This document shows positions 42,630 to 53,305 of a stretch of DNA of 64,000 nucleotides, one piece after another. Position numbers and translations under genes: made by a program. Under the pieces are notes generated by a model. The model was not told the DNA's origin. It saw only the letters and a program-made list of their open reading frames with translations, and ran no database searches. How positions within the stretch are numbered: the first letter of the stretch is position 1; every line of letters begins with the position of its first letter. This DNA comes from Lepraria neglecta (Eukaryota > Ascomycota > Lecanoromycetes > Lecanorales > Stereocaulaceae): contig CM065652.1 of NCBI GenBank assembly GCA_033220425.1, positions 2,728,001 through 2,792,000 of the forward strand. The letters run 5' to 3'.

Positions 42630-45600
42630 ACCTCGAATGCTGATTGGAATATTCTGAGAGCAGCATCATCTTTGTACATGGACTCCAAGGTCATCCTCGC
42701 AACACCTGGATCTACACATCTCTCTCCTCTTCACGCAAGCCCAAGGCCGCGACCGAGAAGAACAGACTGAGCATAGGAAAGCGGGTCGGCGCTGCGTTCG
42801 GGCGTGTACATAAGCAGGAGCCCACATATAATGACCGAACCACAGAGCCTGGCAATGAAGTGTATTGGCCACAGGATCTTCTCCCTCAAGACTTTCCTGA
42901 CCTCCGGGTGATTACATATTGATACGACTCGCACGTTACACATTGGTTCAAAGGACCTGCCATGCAGCTTGACATCTTCTCCTACGGAGAAAGTCTACTT
43001 AACGGGATCGAAGCTCGCCGCAGAGCGTCACCTGATCGCCCATTGATCTTCATTGTTCATAGTCTGGGAGCATTGTTAGTCAAAGACGTACTAAGACGGG
43101 CAAGGACTGCAATGAACGATCGTTTTAAAGCAATCTATCATTCGACGATCTCCTGGGGACCCCACATCGAGGAGGAAGCCATGTCAATTTGGGCTTGACT
43201 GTCCGCAAAATCGCCGCCTGCAGCGGCTTTGATGCGAATGACAAAACGCTCCGTGATCTGAGGTTTGACTCCAGCACAGCAAAGCTTCTGCGAGAAGAGT
43301 TTGTTACGATTCTCGAAGAAAAACGCCATATTATATATGCATTCCAAGAAACAATAGGTCTTTCCGGCTTTGGACCACTTTCAGGGAAGGTAGTGGATGA
43401 TAGCTCATCTACACTCGACTATGCACTCGAGCAGAAAGACTTTATTCGGAACAACCATGTTGACATGTGCCGCTTCTCTGGTTTGAGCGACGATGGTTAC
43501 TAGAAGATCAAATTAGCTATGTCGCGCTGTCTCGCAAAGGATGAAGATCGAGATCAGTCATGTACGTGCGCGCAAAGCTGCTTGAGCCTCCTTTTCGGTT
43601 GCTCTGCTCAATCCTGCACTCTTGTCTAACAGTATGATGCAGTGTCTATAGGTCAATTGAGTAGCGAAAACTAATGTCAGTGTACATGCAGTCTCGGCAA
43701 TTCGATCGCTAATCCACAATGCCAGGTATCCTAGTCAGCCTCCACCAACCAGAGGCGCAAGATCGGTTTGACCAAGTAGACCAAGCATATAGAACTACGT
43801 TTGAATGGCTGTTGGATCCGAACGAAACGCGCTTCATCAAATGGCTTGGAACCGGACAAGGTATCTTCTGGATTTCCGGGAAACCAGGTTCAGGTAAACT
43901 GAAACTTATGAAATACGCAGCAACAGACCCTTGTACGTTCGAGAACCTGCTTGCAAATGACCCACGCAATCGCTGGATTTGGGCAGAATTCTTCTTCAGC
44001 GAGCGTGGCAAGAAACCCAAGAAGACGCTCGAGGGTTTGCTTTGTAGAATTTTGTTTGAGCTTCTTAGTAAAGAGACAAGATTGATCGAATTCGTTGCAG
44101 ATGTCATTCAAGACGACACAGGTATACAGGAACTATGGTCATTGATTTCTCTCGAAGCAGCGCTATTGAGTATCATAGAGCAGAAGAAAAGACTGCGGTC
44201 AACGTATCCTTGTTTATCGATGCGCTTGACGAGCACGGCGAAGACTACCCACGGGACACACTGGCGCTTGTTAGAGACGCTACAGAAACTTACGAGCAGT
44301 ACGAATGGCATTATCGTCAAGGTCTTGGTCTGTGTCTCGAGTCGGCCTGGGAATCTCTTCGAGGACTATTTTCAAGACTATCCGGGATTTCACATATATG
44401 GACTCACGCAAAATGACCTGCAGCTTTATGTACACGGCCGGATCAATACGTATCTGGCCTCTAGGGAGGACCTTTTGTCTGACGACGACTCTATAATATC
44501 TATAAACAAGACCAAGGACGAAGTCATAAGAAGGGCCCAGGGCGTCTTCCTGTGGGTCAGACTAGTGATGACAGACCTTATCGAAGCACTCATAGATGGC
44601 GACAGCCCGGGTCAATTGTCCCAGAACTTGTCTTTCAATTCCTAGAGATGGGGATCTCCGGGATTTTTACCAACGCATCCTGGTAAGAATGGAACACAGC
44701 CACATCCGCGAAGCATTTGCAATGCTTCAAATCGCGTTGGCGACCCTTACGCCATTGTCAAATGAAGAGTTCTTCCAAGCTGTACAGTACACCTGCGCGG
44801 GGCCTCAGGGTTTCGATGTCAAACCGCCCACCCATCCAGAAATGGAGCGGCGGCTATTCAGCCGGTGCAGAGGATTGCTCGAGATTCGAACAGTGACACA
44901 TTTGCCCAATTCGAGTGGCAAGGTGGTACAATTTCTGCATCAGCCGGTGAAGGATTTTCTCACGACTTCAAGCAGCTTTGAGACCATTCGCGCCAAGGCG
45001 AATTTTGACCCTTCTGACAACGGCCATGTCTTCCTCATTAAGTTCCGAGATGGCCAGCAGCTATTGGCCTTCAAAAATCTGTCGCTCATACATGCGACTG
45101 AAGCTCTCGCTGACCTCCGATGGTCCGAAATGTTTTATCAAGCGAGAATGGCAGAGGAAACCACAAACAGTGCATGCACAACAGCAGTCGATGCTCTTTC
45201 AGACATTGTGGATGCTCACGAGCTGGCCTCCGTCTACCTGCTCTTCGAAAATTGAGACTGTCCTTAGCATTGGAGGCCTTGCTTTCTTGCTATAGCGATC
45301 CAAGCAGGATTGGTTCTATACGTAGAGCATGCCTGGGCAAGGCGCACTAACCTCAGGAGTTATCCGGGAAAGCCATTGCTCCATTACGCCGTGGTACTGG
45401 ACCAAGCTTGGATGTGTGGACGTGTAACTAGCCCGTACATCAGGAGCGCAGCGATGGTGGAATTACTTTTACGCTTGGGTGTGGACATCGAGCAAGAATT
45501 CGAAGGCATGTCCGCCTTGGGTTGGCCCTTGCAGCAATGCATAATCGAATAGGATTTTTCCCCCGGTTCGGGCATCATTTCCAATCAACGGACCAATCTT

Positions 45601-45865
45601 GAAATGTCTTGTGAAAGCGGGAGCTAACCCAAATGCAGCACTACAATACGCGCATCTACCCCCGAAGTTCAACAGGCCTCTAATGACCCCCAAGGCTGAA
45701 GGGGCTGAAATTACACTCCTGCAGCTGGCTATATACGAGGGAGACTGCGACTTAGTGCGGATGCTCCTCGATCATGGAGCTGACATAAAACCGCTCAATA
45801 CGCAAGACTGGGAATACCTAGGTCAAGATAGGCTCATGAACCAATCTGATTATGCAGTACCATAA
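42630..45865 (+). pseudogene. Decayed NLR gene: alpha/beta hydrolase - NACHT - ankyrin
   Basis: Fungal NLRs pair an effector domain with a NACHT/NB-ARC switch and a repeat sensor. Recognisable blocks in order: SSIIFVHGLQGHPRNTW (hydrolase start), TGA stop at 42920 in place of an expected Gly, RPLIFIVHSLGALLVKD (nucleophile region), a small deletion and frame change near 43,150 just before GTPHRGGSHVNLGLTVRKIA, a TAG at 43501-43503 after CRFSGLSDDGY; the NACHT P-loop GIFWISGKPGSGKLKLMKYA with the usual Ser/Thr after GK replaced; a frame change to read VNVSLFIDALDEHGED (Walker B) and another back for VLVCVSSRPGNLFEDYF; a break near 44,630; then VVQFLHQPVKDFL and, in another frame near 45,600-45,860, ankyrin-like LLQLAIYEGDCDLVRMLLDH. 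At least five lesions; not a working gene. Confidence 0.85.
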
Positions 45866-45945
45866 CACGGTAGAGGACGAGTGACAAGGCGAGGATCCAC
45901 AGGTGTAACATTACATGTACAGTGGCAACGGTCTATATAACACGA

Positions 45946-46749
45946 TTACCTAGTGAAAATTTTCCCCCGCATCCTCCCCCAAGCCTCCTTTAACGAAGTC
46001 TTTAAGATGGCACCATCCGTGTTAACCCTGTTCACCTTGATTCCCAGCTCCTCCAACTCTTCTTTGCTAAGCCCACTTGATGGCTTCTGAGCTTCTGCCG
46101 CTTCTCGTGCAGTGCCCTCGACGTCTATGACCTCCCCTTCGCCCCTGTCAGCAGCCTCAATCTCCTCCACAATATTCCCACTAACTCTCTCAACCTCTTC
46201 AACCACACCAGGATCCCCCAACAAAGACTCCTCCTCGGGCTTCCCAACCACAACCTTCTCCTCCACCCACCCCTCCGCCGGCAACCCCAACCTAACTCTC
46301 TCCGTCCTAAACCTCTCCTTCACCTTCCCCGTATTCATCACCATCCACCTCAACCTCCACCCCTCCAATCCCAACTCCTTAATCCGCGCCGGCTTATCAC
46401 CCAATAAATACTCATCCAACCCCCCAACCTTATCAATAGTCCTCAACACCCTCGCCTGGACCTTAACCTGGACAAACTTCCCCATAGCATCGCTCCAAAG
46501 CCGTTTCTTATGAATATTAGGATGCCATGAGCGGCGGGTTTTGATTTCGTTTTTGGAGGAGACTTTGTTGCCGAATTGGATTGTGCTGCCGCCGTAGAGA
46601 CCGGAGTCGGATTGTTTGTAGTGCAGGGCTGGGCCGTAGGGGTAAGGGGGCATGCGGTTGCGGTAGAGTTGGGCGGCGGGTTTGGGGGTGAGGGGGTGGG
46701 AGGAGAAGGCGCGGAGAAGATTTAGGCTTGGGGGTTTGGGGGGTGCCAT
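45946..46749 (-). CDS. MRPL24: Mitochondrial large ribosomal subunit protein bL28m
   Basis: Single exon, 267 residues, ATG 46749. The bacterial-type L28 core is visible: the SGLYGGSTIQFGNKVSSKNE segment, then KTRRSWHPNIHKKRLWSDAM, where the basic TRRxxxPN..K motif is the L28 signature. The N-terminal ~25 residues are Arg/Ser/Leu-rich and acid-free (NLLRAFSSHPLTPKPAAQLY), a likely mitochondrial presequence. The C-terminal extension is charged and typical of fungal mitochondrial forms; it ends in AWGRMRGKIFTR. Works in mitochondrial translation. Divergent from the PTH2 gene across about 335 bases, so the two may share a promoter, which is sensible because both act in mitochondrial or general translation. 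Confidence 0.92.
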   Translation of the reverse strand: MAPPKPPSLNLLRAFSSHPLTPKPAAQLYRNRMPPYPYGPALHYKQSDSGLYGGSTIQFGNKVSSKNEIKTRRSWHPNIHKKRLWSDAMGKFVQVKVQARVLRTIDKVGGLDEYLLGDKPARIKELGLEGWRLRWMVMNTGKVKERFRTERVRLGLPAEGWVEEKVVVGKPEEESLLGDPGVVEEVERVSGNIVEEIEAADRGEGEVIDVEGTAREAAEAQKPSSGLSKEELEELGIKVNRVNTDGAILKTSLKEAWGRMRGKIFTR

Positions 46750-47084
46750 TGCTGTGGTGGGTAGTAGGAAGTAGACGCCGGTTGGAGAAAATGCGGAGTT
46801 GAAGCTCTCGCAGATATAGTCCTACGGGAGATAACGTCGCAGCGGAGCAGTGGAGGACGATAGCTACGGGCGATGTATATATGCGGAGAAAGGCATCCTT
46901 AAATCCAGGACAGCAGCATAAGTGATGTAAGTAAGGAGCGTGTTAAATATGTAGACAGTTGCAGTCCTCGGTTTGCCTAACAGAGGAATTTAGCTTTCAG
47001 CCCTATCAAAAAGATTCCAGACCAGAAGCTCTCAACCATCTAACCTACACTCTGCATGCTGCACAAACACACTATCTCGCCCCA
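46750..47084. promoter_or_regulatory. Divergent promoter, MRPL24 / PTH2
   Basis: 335 bases between the divergent ATGs of two translation-related genes. Plausible shared promoter; no motif assigned. Confidence 0.5.
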
Positions 47085-47850
47085 ATGACCTCCCTCCCAG
47101 ACCGCCCGCCCCCCTCCACAACCTCTTACGTCGTCGCAACCGCCATCGTTGCCATCTCAATCGGCTATTTCATCGGGCAAGCCTCGTCTCTAGGTCTTTT
47201 CTCCTCCGGTAAATCCAAGTCCAAATCAGGTAGCGGTAAAAGTTGGCCGAATAGCTACGATGTCACTATTCACCCCGACAGCTCGGATGAGGAGCTCATG
47301 ACGCGGTTACGGGGGCCAGGTGGAAAGGAAGTAAAAGATTCGGAAAACGAGGAGGAAGAGAGTGAGGATGAAGATGAAGAGAAAGGGGAATTGAAGGCCT
47401 TCGAGGGGAACAAGGAGGAGTGTAAACTTGTGCTGGTTGTGAGGACGGATTTGGGTATGGGCAAAGGTATGACAGAACTCCTCAGGAAGCTTCGAAGCAG
47501 CTTCAATGAATCCTAAAGCCAAAGCTAATCCACGTATTCCAGGCAAAATAGCAGCCCAATGCTCCCACGCAACCCTAGCATGCTACAAACACCTCCTCTC
47601 CCACGCTCCCTCCTCTCCTCTTCTAAAAAACTGGGAATCACTCGGCCAAGCGAAAATAGCTTTACAGGTTCCGTCCGAAGAAGAAATGCAGATGCTGCAA
47701 GCACAAGCCATAAGTCTGGGATTATGCGCGCAGGTCATTCATGATGCAGGAAGGACACAGATAGCGAGTGGGAGTGCGACGGTGCTGGGTGTAGGGCCGG
47801 GACCGAAGAGTGTGATTGATAAGGTTACTGGGCATTTGAAGTTGTTGTAG
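47085..47850 (+). CDS. PTH2: Peptidyl-tRNA hydrolase 2 (membrane-anchored)
   Basis: Releases peptides from peptidyl-tRNA dropped by ribosomes so the tRNA can be reused. Two exons: 47085-47466 and 47543-47850 (382+308 = 690 bases, 229 residues) around a 76-base GTATGA...CAG intron that splits a Gly codon. The frame is open upstream to a TTG at 46959, but ATG 47085 gives the expected protein. An N-terminal membrane anchor (SYVVATAIVAISIGYFIGQA) is followed by a Ser/Lys linker and a very acidic stretch, then the Pth2 fold: CKLVLVVRTDLGMGKGKIAA, QCSHATLACYKHLL, and the C-terminal IASGSATVLGVGPGPKSVID. Conserved Lys, Asp and His-containing motifs of Pth2 are present. Intron retention would add about 16 residues and stop. 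Confidence 0.95.
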
Positions 47851-48467
47851 GCACAAGAAAGGGTGGTACGATATGCAGAGTGACCAGGCAGGCACGTTAT
47901 CTGCAATAGCAGGAGATCTCAAGCTCAGAGGGTTTCACCATTTGGGCCCCGTCAAGGAAGCAAGTGTTTGGAGCCAACGCGTGCAGGCGAATGTATCACT
48001 TCAATGCGGTTTGAAGCATTATTGCTCGTCCAGTGCCGAAATTCGACTCCACATCAAATGGATGTTGCCTCCGTTCAGCAGAGCTGCGAACGCACATGTG
48101 CACATCTCAAAATGCGTGGTCCGAAGGAGGGAAGAAGCAAGATCAGCCTCCGAATGAAAGCTCCAGCGCAGGATGAAAGCGATGCTTCAAGAACAGACGT
48201 ATATGGCCGGAGAGCGTCTGGAAATCCAAGGCAGTAGTCACTGGTCCGGGGACCCCAATGCTTTGAAGAGCTGCGGAACTCGATGATTTCGGCACCATCA
48301 ATGTCTCAGATAACCAAGAATATATACACCAAGAACGTATACATTTCATAAAGCGCTGTGATGACTAGAATCGCTAACCGCGCTAGCGGATGCAACACCG
48401 ATTGATGCAATGATATCAAAGACAGATCTCCCAACATACCAGGGCCAAGCTTAAATACATATCCACC
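47851..48467. other. Convergent 3' region
   Basis: 617 bases between the PTH2 and SEC3 3' ends. No coding evidence; presumably both 3' UTRs. Confidence 0.45.
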
Positions 48468-51400
48468 TTACTTCTTGAAAGCGGCAACCACATCTTCTCT
48501 TCTCCACTCGACCTCTAGAGTTCCCTCATAAACTTCTCTGACCACTTTGCTGACTCTCTCTCCAATGTCCAGATACCTTGCCTCACACTCCTTGCACACC
48601 TTCGTGACAAGGTCCCTACTCAAGCCAGCGGTGTCATCACCCTCACCGAAATGCTTCTCCACTCTCTTCTTCAGCGTTTCGATGCCTCGTCTGATCTCTT
48701 TCGCGTCATAGTTTGAGAGGATCTTCTTGAACGTGCTGCGTGAGTGGGAGGCACGAGTTGCAATGGTGGCAGGGGAGCCAGGGTTGTTGTGTATGAGTGA
48801 TTCGGTGGATTCAAGGAAGTCGAGGAGTTTACCGAGAGGTCGCCGTATTACAGCGTCGAGGTAAAGCTCCATGTGCTCACTCATCTCAGCCCTGGCGCGG
48901 AAGTTCCAGTCTTCCAGGATGAGGTTGTTCCGGACGATTACCTCCTCGATGTAGTGGTTCATGTTTTCGATGAGCAGGATGTGGTAGTTCAGGGCTTCCT
49001 TGTCTTCAGGGTCGCCTCCAGTTTGAGTTGCTGTAGGACTTTCTTTGGCAATGAACTTCAAGCTTTCGAACATGGCCTTGTTCATTCGGCCGTAGGCATC
49101 GTTAACTAGGGCACGTACTGGAAGATGGTCGAGAGACCGGGTAGGGGGAAGCATATTCTCGAGGGCAGTAGAGAAGTTGGGGAAGGTCTTCATGAAAGCA
49201 ATGACGCCTTTGCGCTTCTTAATCTTGACCTTGGTGTCTTCGATGCCGCGGATTTGCTCTTCGACGAAACGGGTGAATTGTGTTGCGAGGCGGTCGTGGA
49301 CCTTTGTTACGGCTTGAGAGAGGAATTCTTGGTTAGTTTCTTCCACCTCGGAGAGCTGGGATTCCAGGGCAAAGAGTACGCCGACTCCGTTCAAAGCGTC
49401 CTGTTTGATAGCCCAGTCCACGAGGCTCTGTAGATCGTTTGGCCAGAAGGAATAGATATCCTCCATCACTCCCAGGACCTTCTTCGCCATATTCCGATCA
49501 GGATCAAAGGGTTTCTTGACGATCAAGTCTCCGCCCCTTCTCTGTTCAGGGTCTGTGGCAATCGCCTCGATGAAGTCTCGTGTATCCAGCGAGGAGGCAT
49601 GGAAAAGGTCAACAACGAAGTTCTGCTCCACGAACATGACACGGGCCATCTCGCTTAGAGCGCCCGCAAAGGCTTCGTATGCGGTCACCTTGCCGTCGTT
49701 CGGCTTATCACCGCTTGATATCCGACTCGATCCATCCGTTCGCACAGTCTTGGCTCGTTTCACGGTTAACTTGCGTCCAACGAGGCTCTCAGGCTCCTTC
49801 TCTTGGGTCGTGAACAAGACGTCTTGTTCATCTCCCGCTGGCTTTCTGGTTATTCGTTTCCAGGCAAACATGTTGTCTCTGAACTCATCCTGATAAGGCC
49901 TCTTGGCATATCCTTCATACATTCGTAACAGATCATCCCACTCAGGCGGTTCTATCTCCCGTGCGAAGAGTATCAAGGGGGAATACATCCACAGATCCTG
50001 CTTCGGACGATCATGTAAGTGGTGGTCGAGTTTTGTAGGGTTTGCTGAAGCTTTGTTGTTTCGGTTCTTCTCCAAAGCGTCCAGAGTTTCTGCCTCCATA
50101 TCTCGGAACTTGACTGACATGTACTGCTTCAAGCGTTGGATGAAGTCAACACTCTTCTGGCGGTATCCTTCTCTCTTTTCGCGCACGGCGTGCATCGAGC
50201 TGAGTTCACTGCCGCCATGTCCAGTACTGTTACTTCGATCGAGGCTCGCTTGATCAGCCGTTGTCGGCCTGTTATCATTATGGCGGAGCTTTGGATCGAT
50301 CGTCAACATTGCGCTGTAGAGCTGTGCGAGAGTGCCTTCCACTTCTTGGATACCCCGAGTCTTCGTAAGAGAAGCGTCGTTCAGGACCTGGAGTTGTGAA
50401 GCAGAGATTGATATGGTATCCAACAGATTCTTAAGCTCTGTTTGAAGTAGCTTCTGGTTAGCCGTCTGCACTTGAAGACCCTGTGACTGAGCCTCGATAT
50501 AGGCCACGTCTTCGCTGAGTGTCTACCTGATGTTAGTAGAGTGATTTTAGAACCCAACGTAAGAATTAACGTACCCCAAGTTCAACGTTATACAAGGTAA
50601 GCAAGCCATCTAGTGCTTCGCATTCCGCTATCACTCGGTCCATCATGTCGCTTACTGCCACAGCTCGATCGTCGTTGTTCTCAACAGTCCCTAGCCAGCT
50701 GCCGGCTTCGACCCGAGCAAGCTCTTTGCGTATGCCTGTCTCGAGATCTTCAAAAGTTATTCTTTCGTTGCTCTCCTCTCCCCAGCCGAAGTCGTTGAGT
50801 GCAGCCTCAATCTCAAAAGTCCGGCCTTCCAAAAGACTCGGATTGATGCCCAAGGCTTTAGCGTATTTGGCTGAATGGTCGGATCGACGCTTCTTCCGAC
50901 GTTCGTCTAAATCTTTGTCTGGTATTGGTGGTGGCTTTTCTGCTGGGACGGCTTTTTGGATGGGAGGCTCTGGAGATGCGGGCGTAACAGGTTTCGCAGG
51001 GGAGGTGGTGACATTGATCACTGGTACATCCTTCTTAGTCTCAGGCGTAGAAGGCCGATTGTCCTGCGATTGCTTTGGGGTACCGGGCCTACTGTCTTCC
51101 TGGCTCATTGCTTTGAGGAGAGAAGGAGCTTGGAATACACCAGTAATCCCATCACCACTTGCGGTGTTATCATCTTGAGGGTTTTCTGCTGCAGCCCCCG
51201 CCCGTGGTTTGAAGGCGTTATAGGCTGTCGCTGCCCTTCGAAACTTTGAAGCGACTTCTGTAGTGGATTTTTTCTTTATCATTGGGCCCAGCCCAGGCCG
51301 ATGTGCCTCTTCGGTTGGTGTTTCGGGTGGAGGAGTTGGTGGAAAATTTGTAGTAGTTGCTTGAGGTGTTTTAAGCTCGTCATCGTTGGCTGTAGCTTGA

Positions 51401-53038
51401 GAGGATGTAACTTCTTGGGCAGACAATGGACTGGGTTGGACATCATGGCTGGAAGCTGTCGTGGGTCGTGTCTCATCTGGAAAGTGTTCGCTCGATTCGG
51501 AATGGTTTAATGAGGGTGCTCCACGTCCCCCCCGGCTAGGTTCTCTGCTTGAGGCCGAGGGATCCCGTGAGCTGCCATTTCTTCTGTCTTGCGGTCTTGT
51601 AGGGATCAATTGATCAAGTGATTTCTCACTCGAGCGAGGATTGAAATTAAAGGCTCCAAGCTGTCTGTCTGCTCCTCGATCCTGGGCAGTGAATGGATTA
51701 TCTTTCACAGCAGTCCGCGGTCGTTCCTCTGGTTCCGTCGACCGCTGTTGGCCCACATTCACAGCCGAGCCACCAGCTTGGTATGTCCCGTTTGGTCTGG
51801 ACCTTGACCTTTCATGGCTTGAACGGCTACTTGGTAGCGCCTGAGATTCTTGGCCGCTCCGAAAGGAGTCTGTGCTCTGAGCGGCGGCTGGTCTTCGAAA
51901 CTCGGGCTGTGAGCCTTTGCTATGCAGGGCTGGGGACTCCGACCGTTTATTCCGGAGTTGAGGTTGTGATGTTCGAGGTGATGGATCGTGAACAGAGTCT
52001 GTAGAAGGGAACGCACCAGGGAGGTGAATTCGATCATTGCTATTTGCTGTTCGTAAGGGATGCGAAACGGTACTGTGGAGCTGCCGTTCTTGCGAAGGTT
52101 GGGGAGGACGCTCCTGCGAAGGGCGTTCCTGGGAAGGTCGCGGTCTTCTTTCTCGACTTGTCTCGGGTGGCGGCGCATTCGATGAGCGAGGTTCACGTAT
52201 ATTCGGCGGCTCCTGGCTGGGTACTCGAGGACTTGGTCCAGTAGACCCGTTGGGTTGCGCCGCTGTCTGCACATTGTTCTGTATCCCCGGAACAGCCCCA
52301 ATCTGCTCCAATTCCTGAGAGCTGAAACCATGCAATTCTGGCAGCCTGCCGGCAGTATATTTCTTGTATATCTTGATCAAACTGAAGATAAAGAAGTCCT
52401 TCTCTTTAGCAGTATGCGCATTCCAGTAATATGGTTTCTGGACAGTAACAAGGAATCCCGTGGGACCTGCACGTTGCTTGTTCAGTTGCTCCTCGGGTGT
52501 ATTAGGAATAGCATTGGTGAAGGACTCGATCACGGTCAAATCGTCAAGGACCCAGGTTTTCCCAATCGAAAAGGTACCATTCGCGTTCTCCCTAGCCTTG
52601 TGCATGCGCACACGCCCCGACTTTCGTACAGCAACAACAATGACCCGCGGTTTCTTGTTTTCAGAAGGCGACTCCCTTGGTGGAGGGCTCGAGGGGTATG
52701 CTGCATCCTCGTCTATTCGAATGTGTGTAATGTAGGACTCGGAAACTGATCGGTATTAGTTCAGACGTACTCTACACATATACATCGCGTAACCTACTTG
52801 ACCCATCTGGTTCTTTCTTGCCGAAGCAGCTTTCGATGATGCGCTTCTTCTCGTCTTCAAATTTCTCCGCCCGGCTCATCTGCGCCCCTGAAGCATTGCG
52901 ATCACTGTGAGCGGAAGCACCATTCGTCACTGACAAGGCACTACCGTTCCGCTGATCCTGAATCGGTCTTCCACCTGGTCCCAAAGGAGCTCCATTCGGA
53001 GGACCGCGCAACCGTTGCCCAGAGTTGCTGACATTCAT
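48468..53038 (-). CDS. SEC3: Exocyst complex component Sec3
   Basis: Sec3 is the landmark subunit of the exocyst, which tethers secretory vesicles at sites of polarised growth such as hyphal tips; its N-terminal PH-like domain binds PI(4,5)P2 and Rho GTPases. Three exons: 52798-53038, 50575-52745, 48468-50522 (241+2171+2055 = 4,467 bases, 1,488 residues), introns GTAGGT...CAG and GTACGT...TAG. The PH-like domain spans about residues 60-200 (SESYITHIRIDEDAAYPSSP, then GTFSIGKTWVLDDLTVIESF and PYYWNAHTAKEKDFFIFSLI). A long disordered Ser/Pro/Arg/Gln-rich linker follows with RPSQERPSQERPPQPSQER repeats. The conserved C-terminal rod starts near residue 660 and includes LYNVELG-TLSEDVAYIEAQ across the second intron. 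All pieces are intact. Confidence 0.96.
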
Positions 53039-53305
53039 GAAGGGCAAGAGCACGCCGCACTGGGCTCATTGACACGTAGTCGGTCTTCGTCAATGCCACA
53101 TGCAGGCTTGCACTCCCCGGCAGAGCTTTTAATAATATACAGGTCAGTATGAGCGGTCGCCGAGGACTCGATCTCTAGAGGGAAGTTCCAACCCCCAGCC
53201 AAGAACTTCAAAGTCCGCTAAAAGCGGGACTCTCCGACGCACCGGTTAATTTTTTAATTCTCTTGGAAGATCTAACAGAAAATCACAGCTCACTCGATAA
53301 TCGCC
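53039..53305. promoter_or_regulatory. Divergent promoter, SEC3 / SRP40-like
   Basis: 267 bases between divergent start codons; a compact shared promoter. No specific motif identified. Confidence 0.5.

Noticed and set aside
47467-47542. PTH2 intron read as coding (longer first exon ending NES)
   Set aside because: Reading through removes the conserved GKGKIAAQCSHA junction; splicing restores it exactly.
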